Positions 1 to 5,388 of a stretch of DNA of 5,395 bases are shown one piece after another (position 1 is the stretch's first letter; the number at the start of each line of letters is the position of its first letter). Source of the stretch: CAYWNK01 sp047639615 (GTDB taxonomy: Bacteria; Planctomycetota; UBA1135; GCA-002686595); the NCBI GenBank assembly GCA_047639615.1, contig JBLIOL010000353.1:1-5395 (forward strand), read 5' to 3'. Made by a program: the position numbers and the translations under genes. Under the pieces are notes generated by a model. It was not told the DNA's origin and made no database searches. It was given only the letters and a program-made list of their open reading frames with translations.

Positions 1-1980
1 GTCCCGCGGCTTGGCCATCTCTTCCATGACCATGATCTGGGGCAGGCGGTCCTCATCGTCGGCGAGCTGCTTGCGCCGGGCTCGAATCTCAGCCCAAAGC
101 TTCTGATCATCGGGAGTGCCAGCCATTGCGGCCAGGGTCTCGTTCAGAGCATCCAGGCTGAAGCCATCGGGTTGTGCGAGGAGCGCCGCGACCTCATCAC
201 CAATGGCGCCATCGAAGACCGTTAGGCCGCGCATCCGACCACCCAGGAATCCGCGATCCCGGAAGCGTTCACCGAGGGTCAGGTGGGATTCGGCGCCATC
301 GACGATCTTGCGGGTCAGCTTGTCCTTAATGACCTCCACGGGGGCGAGCACACCGTCCACCCAGATACGCAGCCCACGGGCCTGACTAGTCCCGTCATAG
401 CTGACCGCGAGGTGCGTCCAAGTCCCCACGGGAATTGGGTCCACGGTTTGAACGCGCAGGGCATCCCCAGGCCAGAAGTGGATCCAGGATGCGGACAGCC
501 GACCGTCTTCGATCAGGAGCTGATAGCCGCGACTCCCGGAATCGTGCCAGGCCTTGGAGCGGTGCAGCAACACAGCGCGCTCCATGAGCTTGGGCGCATG
601 AATCCAAAGGCCAAAGCTGGCGGGCTCATAGCGCCGCCGAACCCCGACTCCGGGGAAAGTCGCGGGCCTGTCTCCGTCGAAGGCCAACGCCGCATCCACC
701 ATCTTCAGCCCCCCGGCGGCCTTGCCGGGCGCCTCAGGGTTGGCCAGATTCACCAGGCGCCCGTCCTTCCCGATCTCGTCGAGGGGAAACCAGCCCTCCA
801 AGACGGGAGCCTTGTCGAGCACGCCCTGCAGACCCTGCTCCTCGAGCCCAAGCGTGATTCGAGCGCGGCTGGCCTGCTCCCGGACTTCATCAGACTCCAG
901 GGTCAACGCCGGTGTAGGCGTCGCATTGGTGAAGTGCGAATACAGTCCCGACTCATCGATGCTGGCGAAGAAACTCGAGAGCTGGAAGTACTCCTTCTGG
1001 CTCAAGGGATCGAACTTGTGATCGTGGCAGCGCGCGCACTCGAGGGTCAGGCCCAGGAAGGCGGTCCCGAAGGTATGGGTCCGATCTCCCACGTACTCCA
1101 AGCGGTACTCCTCCTCGACGCTGCCGCCCTCATTGGTCTGCCGGTGCAGGCGCTGGAAGGCCGTGGCGAGGCGCTGCTCCTGCGTGGCGTCAGGCAGCAG
1201 ATCTCCCGCCACTTGCCAGCGCACGAACTGGTCGTAGGGCATGCCTTCGTTGAAGGCCTTCACAACCCAGTCTCGCCAGGGCCACACGGGTCGCTCCACA
1301 TCCGACTGGTAGCCGTAGGTGTCCGCGTAGCGAGCGAGGTCGAGCCAGTCGGCGGCCATGCGCTCACCGTAGCGCTGGGAGCCCAAGAGACGGTCCGCCT
1401 CCCGGGCCCTGTTCCCGTGGGCCAAGAATTGATTCAGCTCCTCCAGGGTCGGCGGCAGGCCTGTCAGTGCGAAGGACGCTCGTCGTAGCCAAGCCTCAGG
1501 CTCTGCGGCAACACTCAGCCCGAGCTCCTCCGAGCGCGCGTGGTCGGCGATGGCCGCATCGATATCGGCTCCGCTGGCGTGCAAGCTCCGAAAGCTCCAG
1601 TGAGTCTGGACGGGCGCACCGGCGTGAATCCAGTCCTCAAGGACCCGCAGCTGCCCAGCGGTCAGCTCAAGCTTGGCCTCAGGCGGCGGCATCTGCAGGT
1701 TGGCATCCGTGCTAGTCACTCGAGCGAGCAGCTCGCTCTCTTCTGGAGCCTGCGTGGACAGGATTTCCGACCCCGACTCCCGCAGCGCCAGCAGCCCCGG
1801 GGCGTCAAGCCGCAGCCCCGCCTGCCGACTGCCCTCATCCGGCCCGTGGCAGGCAAAGCAGGCCTCCGCCAAAACACCCGCTGCATCCTGCGGGCCGGCA
1901 GCCACCGGCCCGCCCCCAAGCGCACTCACCAACAAACTCAGCAGCATGAGGGGCAGTCTAACGTCGATGGTGCCTGCCAT
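1..1980 (-). CDS. PSCyt1-PSCyt2 (DUF1549)-LamG-DUF1553 family exported protein, C-terminus cut by window edge
   Basis: The reading frame is open from an ATG at 1980-1978 to the left edge, giving 660 codons with no stop. Residues 1-28 form a signal peptide (hydrophobic core LMLLSLLVSALGG, then PVAA). PSCyt1 covers about 31-130, with the heme c motif CFACHGPDE (Cys41, Cys44, His45), a possible axial Met97 in MPPPEAK, and the typical end HWSF. PSCyt2/DUF1549 covers about 138-350, with WLRRASFALTGLPPT, DWLDLARYADTYGYQ and a second heme-like motif CARCHDHKFDP (Cys315, Cys318, His319). A LamG/concanavalin-like domain spans about 395-600 (GSRGYQLLIEDG, HFWPGD, GTWTHLAVSYDG, GFLGGRM). The visible end, LPQIMVMEEMAKPRD, is the usual entry to PSD1/DUF1553, which should lie beyond the edge. 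The protein is presumably periplasmic. This family is often suggested to act in oxidative or polysaccharide metabolism, but its reaction is not established. The chosen start has an AAAGG 8 nt upstream; Met12 lacks any ribosome site. In many planctomycetes a DUF1501 gene follows such genes, here outside the window. Family assignment is firm; function is not. Confidence 0.95.
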   Translation of the reverse strand, partial: MAGTIDVRLPLMLLSLLVSALGGGPVAAGPQDAAGVLAEACFACHGPDEGSRQAGLRLDAPGLLALRESGSEILSTQAPEESELLARVTSTDANLQMPPPEAKLELTAGQLRVLEDWIHAGAPVQTHWSFRSLHASGADIDAAIADHARSEELGLSVAAEPEAWLRRASFALTGLPPTLEELNQFLAHGNRAREADRLLGSQRYGERMAADWLDLARYADTYGYQSDVERPVWPWRDWVVKAFNEGMPYDQFVRWQVAGDLLPDATQEQRLATAFQRLHRQTNEGGSVEEEYRLEYVGDRTHTFGTAFLGLTLECARCHDHKFDPLSQKEYFQLSSFFASIDESGLYSHFTNATPTPALTLESDEVREQASRARITLGLEEQGLQGVLDKAPVLEGWFPLDEIGKDGRLVNLANPEAPGKAAGGLKMVDAALAFDGDRPATFPGVGVRRRYEPASFGLWIHAPKLMERAVLLHRSKAWHDSGSRGYQLLIEDGRLSASWIHFWPGDALRVQTVDPIPVGTWTHLAVSYDGTSQARGLRIWVDGVLAPVEVIKDKLTRKIVDGAESHLTLGERFRDRGFLGGRMRGLTVFDGAIGDEVAALLAQPDGFSLDALNETLAAMAGTPDDQKLWAEIRARRKQLADDEDRLPQIMVMEEMAKPRD

Positions 1981-2010
1981 ACGCTGCGCCTTTGCCCCTC
2001 CCGGGGGATT

Positions 2011-2021
2011 GGTGCACTACT
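2011..2021 (+). repeat. Putative left terminal inverted repeat of the IS remnant
   Basis: GGTGCACTACT matches the reverse complement of 2337-2347 at 9 of 11 positions. It sits 79 bp before the first transposase codon. The match is short and could partly be chance; its support comes from its position relative to the transposase remnant. Confidence 0.4.
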
Positions 2022-2089
2022 CCCCGCCCTCAGCGCGCTCTGCAGTGGGGTTCTCAGGTCCCCGGGTCGACCAGCCGATGGCCCCGAGC

Positions 2090-2300
2090 ATGAACTCCTG
2101 AGTCCACCCCAAGTACAAGACACGATATCGAGTCACCAACTGGGCTGAGTATGACCAGGCTCTCGTCCAGCGTGGCGACATCACCCTGTGGCTCTCGCCC
2201 GGGGTCTAGCTGCGCAAGAGTCGAGGCTGCGATCGCCTGCAATATATTGAACCGGCTGCTAGGCTTGGGCAGGCCGAGCTCCGTGGCTGCCGCTCGCTAG
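2090..2300 (+). pseudogene. IS5-family transposase remnant: N-terminus joined out of frame to C-terminus
   Basis: Frame 1 runs from the ATG at 2090 to TAG at 2207-2209 and reads M-N-S-stop, then VHPKYKTR followed by YRVTNWAEYDQALVQRGD and ITLWLSPGV. This is the characteristic N-terminus of IS5/IS903-type DDE transposases (family pattern: Y-x-(V/I)-x-N-W-x-x-Y-(D/N)-x-A-L-x-x-R-G). A TGA at 2099-2101 interrupts it after codon 3. In a second frame, codons 2205-2297 read SSCAR, then VEAAIACNILNRLLGLGR and PSSVAAAR, ending at TAG 2298-2300. That matches the C-terminal signature of the same family (IS903-like: alanine-rich helix, then LNR, then LG-x-P-x-S-V). The roughly 250 central residues with the catalytic DDE triad are absent. 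The fragment cannot encode a working enzyme: it combines an internal deletion, a frame change and a nonsense codon. Recognition is from memory of the family, not a search. Confidence 0.75.
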
Positions 2301-2336
2301 ACTCGCCAATGGTGGGGGACTTGCTAGGCCGATTTA

Positions 2337-2347
2337 AATAGCGCACC
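2337..2347 (-). repeat. Putative right terminal inverted repeat of the IS remnant
   Basis: Read on the minus strand this is GGTGCGCTATT, continuing inward as TAAATCGG. It pairs with the left end at 2011-2021 and lies 47 bp past the transposase stop at 2300, which is a normal distance for this family. Confidence 0.4.
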
Positions 2348-2632
2348 TACGCCACCGACTAGTGCAGCTACTGGAGGGGATAGGACGACGTGATAGGACC
2401 CCGGCGTCTTGCTCCGGTGTACGACTGGGCCCCTTGATCTTCCGATCCTCCGCCGTCCCCCCCCCCGCATCTGCAAACCTAACTCCGATTTAGTTCAACT
2501 CCAGCAACGCAACTACTGCGTTCCCAATCTGGGCGCCGGGTGGAACAATAAATCCAGGATTGCCTTCTGGTGAATAGGGGAAAACGGCGGCGATTGGTGC
2601 GGCTCGGTATGGTTGGTGAGCTTTGCGCATGA
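2348..2632. other. Non-coding stretch with no identifiable gene, lower GC
   Basis: I see no convincing gene here. By hand count, 2481-2640 has 83 G or C in 160 bases (about 52%), clearly lower than the flanking genes. Small structures include a tandem GATAGGAC at 2379-2386 and 2392-2399, and a run of ten C at 2457-2466. The only tidy small frame is on the minus strand, ATG at 2630 to TAA at 2490 (46 residues, ending PPGAQIGNAVVALLELN). It has no ribosome binding site, no recognisable family and codon use unlike the neighbours, so it is not called as a gene. The segment may be eroded foreign or former coding DNA. Confidence 0.5.
2457..2466 (+). repeat. Homopolymer run of ten C
   Basis: Ten consecutive C residues interrupt non-coding sequence. 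Such tracts are slippage-prone, but this one lies in no gene and next to no recognisable promoter, so a phase-variation role is not supported. It may also be a place where sequencing length is uncertain. Confidence 0.9.
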
Positions 2633-2878
2633 GATTTTTGTTCGTACTGGGGGGAGGGCCTCGCTAATCCCTCGTGGCTAGCGGAGACCAATGGCTTGGC
2701 CGCTGGCACAGGCCGGGAGCGGGTTGCCGCTCAGCTGTCCCATGTCACCGAGCCCGGGCGCTATCAAATGTCATTAAAGCCGATCCCCGGCTTCGAGCCG
2801 CTCGCCGACCGTATTGTCGATATCGCTGCCGGGGAGATGCTCAGGGTTGAGATCCATCTCACCCGCAAGGGTTTGTGA
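2633..2878 (+). pseudogene. Possible C-terminal remnant of a beta-sandwich (carboxypeptidase-regulatory-like) protein
   Basis: The frame is open from just after a TGA at 2630-2632 to a TGA at 2876-2878, giving 81 codons. It has no ATG near its beginning; the only early start would be a TTG at 2696 with no ribosome binding site. The last 45 residues look like protein rather than chance. They contain HVTEPGRYQMSLKPIPGFEP, then a segment ending VDIAAGEMLRVEIHLTRKGL. The alternating hydrophobic pattern and the phrasing 'x-PGRY-x-(M/V)-x-(L/F)-x-x-(I/L)-x-GF-x-P' followed by a short valine/isoleucine-rich strand resemble the last domain of large planctomycete proteins with carboxypeptidase-regulatory-like beta-sandwich domains. 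The upstream residues (from DFCSYWGEG) look like non-coding sequence. I infer a 3' end left behind after loss of the rest of the gene. The protein-like character is moderately supported; the family is a guess. Confidence 0.35.
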
Positions 2879-2900
2879 GGCGACGGCACGGCGGTAACCC

Positions 2901-3134
2901 ATGAAGATCATCCTCGTGTTAGCCGGCCTCGCTGCTGTGCTCCTACTAGCCACAGCGTGAACCTGGCGGGAAAGAGAAACACCCACAGCGGCGGTGCTGA
3001 CCCAACCATCCGAGGCTCGGGAAGCGGGTACCCCACTAGCTCAATCTGTGTCACGGGTTCGCCCAGTGGCGGCCCTGGGGCCCAGGAGGGCACCACGGGG
3101 CGTTCCAATACGGGGGTTCCCGACAGGCTTGTAA
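2901..3134 (+). pseudogene. Possible membrane-anchored protein start, broken by an in-frame TGA
   Basis: The ATG at 2901, 22 bp after the previous remnant ends, begins MKIILVLAGLAAVLLLATA, a good signal peptide or single transmembrane anchor. The frame then meets TGA at 2958-2960. Beyond it the same frame stays open for 57 more codons to TAA at 3132-3134. It reads TWRERETPTAAVLTQPSE and continues as a proline/alanine/arginine-rich linker. Restoring the TGA to a tryptophan codon (TGG) would give a 77-residue protein of anchor, WTWRERE boundary and disordered linker, which is how many planctomycete envelope proteins with long extracytoplasmic domains begin. I infer the 5' end of a lost gene with a nonsense mutation and a missing 3' part. 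Alternatively it is a real 19-residue hydrophobic peptide. No Shine-Dalgarno is close to the ATG, which weakens the small-protein reading. Confidence 0.35.
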
Positions 3135-3139
3135 GTGAG

Positions 3140-3190
3140 AGGGTAGGGTTGGGGGATTAGTCCAACTCTCCTCTATTCCACTCTCCTCTC
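3140..3190 (+). promoter_or_regulatory. Structured, pyrimidine-rich 5' leader of the metalloprotease gene
   Basis: Bases 3140-3153 pair with 3161-3174 around the 7-base loop GGATTAG. The stem has 13 base pairs, three of them G-U, and one mismatch (3144/3170). The 3' arm contains ACTCTCCTCT (3165-3174), and the same ten bases recur at 3180-3189 immediately before the ATG at 3191. The purine arm could therefore pair with either copy, and GAGAGG at 3137-3142 is also a perfect complement of CCTCTC at 3185-3190. No Shine-Dalgarno is present in the 15 bases before the start codon. The pairing is visible in sequence; a regulatory role is inference. No clear sigma-70-type promoter was found upstream. 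Confidence 0.4.
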
Positions 3191-5329
3191 ATGAGCCATC
3201 GAATCCTCCCGCGGCTGCTTGCAGCTGCCCTCTGTGTCACCCCCCTCTTGGCCCAGTCCTCTCTCCAGGACCGAGTCGAGTCGTTTTATGGCCTCGACTG
3301 GAGCGAGCTCCAGCAGATCGAGGTGAGCGGCCGGGTCGACCTGGCTGTGACCGCCACCCTGCAGATCGAGGGCCGGTCCGACCTGCTCGAGCTGCTGCCG
3401 CACTCCGTGCGCGCGGCTGGCTTCCAGGTCCAGAACCAGCGCGACAACGGTGAGCTGTTCAACGTGCGTCCCGAGGCCAATCGCAACCTGCGCGGCAGCC
3501 TGGTGGGTAGCCCCGAGGCGCGCGTCGCAGGCGCCCTCTTGGATGACGGCCTGTACGCCATGATCCTGCTGGAGTCCGGCCGCGAGCTGTGGGTCGAGCC
3601 GATCATCGCCAACTTCCCGGACGCCGATCCCAATACCTACGTGGTCTACGACGTGACCGCGGTGCGCCAGGGAGGCCATGCCTGTGGCTCTCAGTCCCTG
3701 CCGAACAACCAGGCCCAACCCACCCAGGGCGGGCAGCAGCACCAGATGGGCGTCATCCAGGTCGCCGAGCTGGCCTACGACACCGACTACGAGTACTACC
3801 TGGACTACGGCTCCTCCGGGGCGGTCCAAGCGCGCATTGAGCTGATCACCAACACGCTCAACCTGCAGTACGAGTCCGAGGTCAACCTGACGCACCAGAT
3901 CACCTCGATCACTGTGCGCTCCAGCAGCAACGACCCCTACTCGAGCAGCAACGCCAGCACCCTGCTGAACTCGTTCCGCAGCCACTGGAACAACAACATG
4001 ACCGGCATCCAGCGCGACATCGCGCACCTGATGACCGGCAGGACCATCGACGGCGGCACCATAGGCATCGCTTGGCTGGGTGTGATCTGCCACGGCACCT
4101 ATGGCTACGGCCTGTCCGAGTCGGACTTCAACGGCAACTTCTCCAGCGCCACGGACCTGACCGCTCACGAGCTGGGTCACAACTGGAACGCCGACCACTG
4201 CTCCTGCACGAGCAACACGATGAACCCGTACATCACGAGTTCTAACACGTTCCACCCGAGCTTCACGGTCCCGGACATCTCGGGCTTCGCCGCGGGCCTG
4301 TCCTGCCTGAGCACCGACACCGGCACGCCCCCGGGTCAGACTAGCAACCCCTCTCCTGCCGACGGCGCTACGGCCGTCTCTGCCGACGCTGACCTGGCCT
4401 GGGGCGCAGCCTCCGGCGCTACCAGCTACGACGTCTACTTCGGTAGCGGCTCGAACCCGGCCCTACTGAGCGCCGGCGTATCCAACACGGCCATTGCCTT
4501 GAGCACCCTGGCCTACAGCACCACCTACACCTGGCGCGTGGACGCGGTCAACAACGACGGCACCACCGCCGGCAGCCTGTGGAGCTTCACCACCGAGGAC
4601 GATCCCAACACCGGAACGCCCCCCGGCCAAGTGTCGAACCCCAGCCCCGCCGACGGCGCGGCCTCGGCTTCCCGTGACGCGGACCTCTCCTGGGGCGCCG
4701 CCTCCGGCGCCACCAGTTACGACGTGTACTTCGGGACCGCTGGCAGCCTCTCCCTGGTCAGCTCGGGCGGCTCAGCGACCAACCTGGCGCTGAGCCAGCT
4801 GGCCTATGTCACCAACTACGAGTGGCGCGTAGACGCGGTCAACGCAACCGGCACCACAGCCGGCCCCCTGTGGGGCTTCACCACCGAGGACGCTCCCACG
4901 GGCGGCCCCACGGTGCTGTTTGCTGACGGCTTTGAGAGCGGTGGCTTCGGCGCTGGCGGCTGGTCCGTCAGTAACAACAAGGCCCGCGTGGCCGGCGGCG
5001 CCCGCCGCACCGGTTCCTACGGCGTACGCCTCAAGCGTACGAGCTCGATCTCCCGCTCGGTCAGCACCGCCGGCTACGGCACGGTGACCCTGGAATATTC
5101 GCGCCGCACTCGCAACTACGACAATGGCGAGTTCCTGGCCATCGAATGGTTCGACGGCAGCTCCTGGAACCCCGTTGAGACGGTCTCCAGCACCAGCTGG
5201 TCTGACCGCAGCGTGACCCTGCCCGCGGCGGCCGCGAACAACTCCAGCTTCGCTATCCGCTTCAGCAGCAACGCCAACAGCAACAAAGAGCGCGGGGACG
5301 TGGACGACATCCGCGTGATCGGCGCCTAG
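3191..5329 (+). CDS. Secreted reprolysin-like metzincin metalloprotease with two FN3 domains and a C-terminal beta-rich domain
   Basis: This 712-residue protein is complete. Residues 1-21 are a signal peptide (cleavage likely after Ala21, PLLA/QSS). Residues 22 to about 180 look like a propeptide, with GGHACGSQ near its end; Cys165 could act as a cysteine switch. The catalytic domain is about 184-373. It holds the zinc site HELGHNWNADH (ligands His326, His330, His336; catalytic Glu327) and a Met-turn at NTMNPYI (Met344), the hallmarks of metzincins. Cys300, Cys337, Cys339 and Cys372 could form disulfides. The residue after HELGHNW is Asn333, where most metzincins have glycine. Two FN3 domains follow (about 378-470 and 475-567). 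Residues 572-712 form a beta-rich domain (LFADGFESGGF at the start, GDVDDIRVIG at the end) of a type often found at the C-termini of secreted planctomycete proteins. It probably cleaves extracellular or cell-surface protein; the substrate is unknown. An in-frame TAG at 3158 and the absence of GTG/TTG after it fix the ATG at 3191. The gene diverges from the DUF1549 gene and appears to be transcribed on its own. Confidence 0.93.
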   Translation: MSHRILPRLLAAALCVTPLLAQSSLQDRVESFYGLDWSELQQIEVSGRVDLAVTATLQIEGRSDLLELLPHSVRAAGFQVQNQRDNGELFNVRPEANRNLRGSLVGSPEARVAGALLDDGLYAMILLESGRELWVEPIIANFPDADPNTYVVYDVTAVRQGGHACGSQSLPNNQAQPTQGGQQHQMGVIQVAELAYDTDYEYYLDYGSSGAVQARIELITNTLNLQYESEVNLTHQITSITVRSSSNDPYSSSNASTLLNSFRSHWNNNMTGIQRDIAHLMTGRTIDGGTIGIAWLGVICHGTYGYGLSESDFNGNFSSATDLTAHELGHNWNADHCSCTSNTMNPYITSSNTFHPSFTVPDISGFAAGLSCLSTDTGTPPGQTSNPSPADGATAVSADADLAWGAASGATSYDVYFGSGSNPALLSAGVSNTAIALSTLAYSTTYTWRVDAVNNDGTTAGSLWSFTTEDDPNTGTPPGQVSNPSPADGAASASRDADLSWGAASGATSYDVYFGTAGSLSLVSSGGSATNLALSQLAYVTNYEWRVDAVNATGTTAGPLWGFTTEDAPTGGPTVLFADGFESGGFGAGGWSVSNNKARVAGGARRTGSYGVRLKRTSSISRSVSTAGYGTVTLEYSRRTRNYDNGEFLAIEWFDGSSWNPVETVSSTSWSDRSVTLPAAAANNSSFAIRFSSNANSNKERGDVDDIRVIGA
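4322..4612 (+). repeat. Tandem FN3 repeat, copy 1 (97 codons)
   Basis: This codes residues 378-474, from GTPPGQTSNPSPADGA to the linker after FTTED. Hand alignment with copy 2 gives 67 identical residues out of 93. The DGA, WGAASGATSYDVYFG, WRVDAVN and GTTAG blocks are unchanged. The divergence is concentrated in the middle loop (SGSNPALLSAG against TAGSLSLVSSG). Confidence 0.9.
4613..4891 (+). repeat. Tandem FN3 repeat, copy 2
   Basis: This codes residues 475-567, from GTPPGQVSNPSPADGA to FTTED. It directly abuts copy 1 in the same frame, consistent with an in-gene duplication of one FN3 module plus its linker. The identical blocks could support recombination that changes domain number. Confidence 0.9.
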
Positions 5330-5341
5330 GGCACTGCACCG

Positions 5342-5368
5342 ACAACACGGAGTCGCACACTCTGTTGT
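5342..5368 (+). terminator. Hairpin downstream of the metalloprotease gene, terminator-like without a U tract
   Basis: Twelve bases after the TAG stop, ACAACA (5342-5347) pairs with TGTTGT (5363-5368), and GAGT (5350-5353) pairs with ACTC (5359-5362). The loop is CGCAC, with a two-base bulge (CG) on the left arm. The position suits transcript termination or 3'-end protection. The stem is AT-rich at its base and followed by TGCCC rather than a run of T, so it is not a classical intrinsic terminator. Confidence 0.4.
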
Positions 5369-5379
5369 TGCCCATCAGC

Positions 5380-5388
5380 AAGGAGGTG
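5380..5388 (+). promoter_or_regulatory. Perfect Shine-Dalgarno for a gene starting at or past the right edge
   Basis: AAGGAGGTG is a nine-base complement of the 16S rRNA 3' end. The final base of the window is an A, 8 nt after GGAGG, the ideal place for an ATG whose TG would be the next two bases. A same-strand gene therefore probably begins at 5395. It may be co-transcribed if the preceding hairpin does not terminate. Confidence 0.6.

Larger units (their letters stand above)
2011..2347 (+). mobile_element. Internally deleted IS5-family (IS903-like) insertion sequence remnant
   Basis: Two ends of an IS5-type transposase lie only a few codons apart here (see the transposase pseudogene entry), bounded by an imperfect inverted repeat. 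The left end reads GGTGCACTACT at 2011-2021, and the reverse complement of 2337-2347 reads GGTGCGCTATT, 9 of 11 matching. The 79 bp from left end to transposase start and the 47 bp from transposase stop to right end suit a compact IS. IS903-type elements are about 1.05 kb, so roughly 700 bp of the middle would be missing. I see no 9-bp target duplication (flanks CGGGGGATT and TACGCCACC differ), so the insertion is old or the ends are slightly misplaced. The left end lies only 30 bp upstream of the start codon of the minus-strand DUF1549 gene. The transposase remnant is well supported; the exact element boundaries are inferred. Confidence 0.55.

Noticed and set aside
283..1488. 401-codon plus-strand open frame
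   Set aside because: It lies wholly antisense to the PSCyt/LamG gene, whose family motifs are unambiguous. Its predicted residues show no domain, and long antisense frames are expected in high-GC coding DNA.
1540..2148. 202-codon plus-strand open frame across the start of the DUF1549 gene
   Set aside because: It is antisense to the signal peptide and PSCyt1 coding region and runs into the IS remnant. It is low-complexity and shows no family signature.
2229..2236. GCGATCGC palindrome (cyanobacterial HIP1-like)
   Set aside because: A single copy inside transposase C-terminal coding sequence. No other copy was noticed in the window, so there is no sign of an over-represented motif.
2240..2249. 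CAATATATTG perfect palindrome as an operator
   Set aside because: It falls within the transposase C-terminal codons (CNILN), so the sequence is explained by coding. No second site or promoter is nearby.
2696..2878. Intact 60-codon gene starting at TTG 2696
   Set aside because: The start is weak, has no ribosome binding site, and the protein-like character begins only near residue 15. A remnant of a longer gene fits better.
2958..2960. TGA read as tryptophan (alternative genetic code)
   Set aside because: Both intact genes use TGG for tryptophan throughout and contain no internal TGA, so one in-frame TGA in a relic is better explained as a nonsense mutation.
3141..3155. G-quadruplex from GGGTAGGGTTGGGGG
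   Set aside because: Only three separate G runs of at least three are present. The same bases form a more convincing hairpin with the downstream pyrimidine tract.
3129..3160. Sigma-70 promoter TTGTAA / GATTAG before the protease
   Set aside because: The spacer would be 20 bases and the -10 match is poor. I cannot support it.
3173..4255. 360-codon minus-strand open frame
   Set aside because: It is antisense to the metalloprotease propeptide and catalytic domain. Its valine/glycine/histidine-rich composition is typical of a shadow of a GC-rich gene, and it has no recognisable motif.
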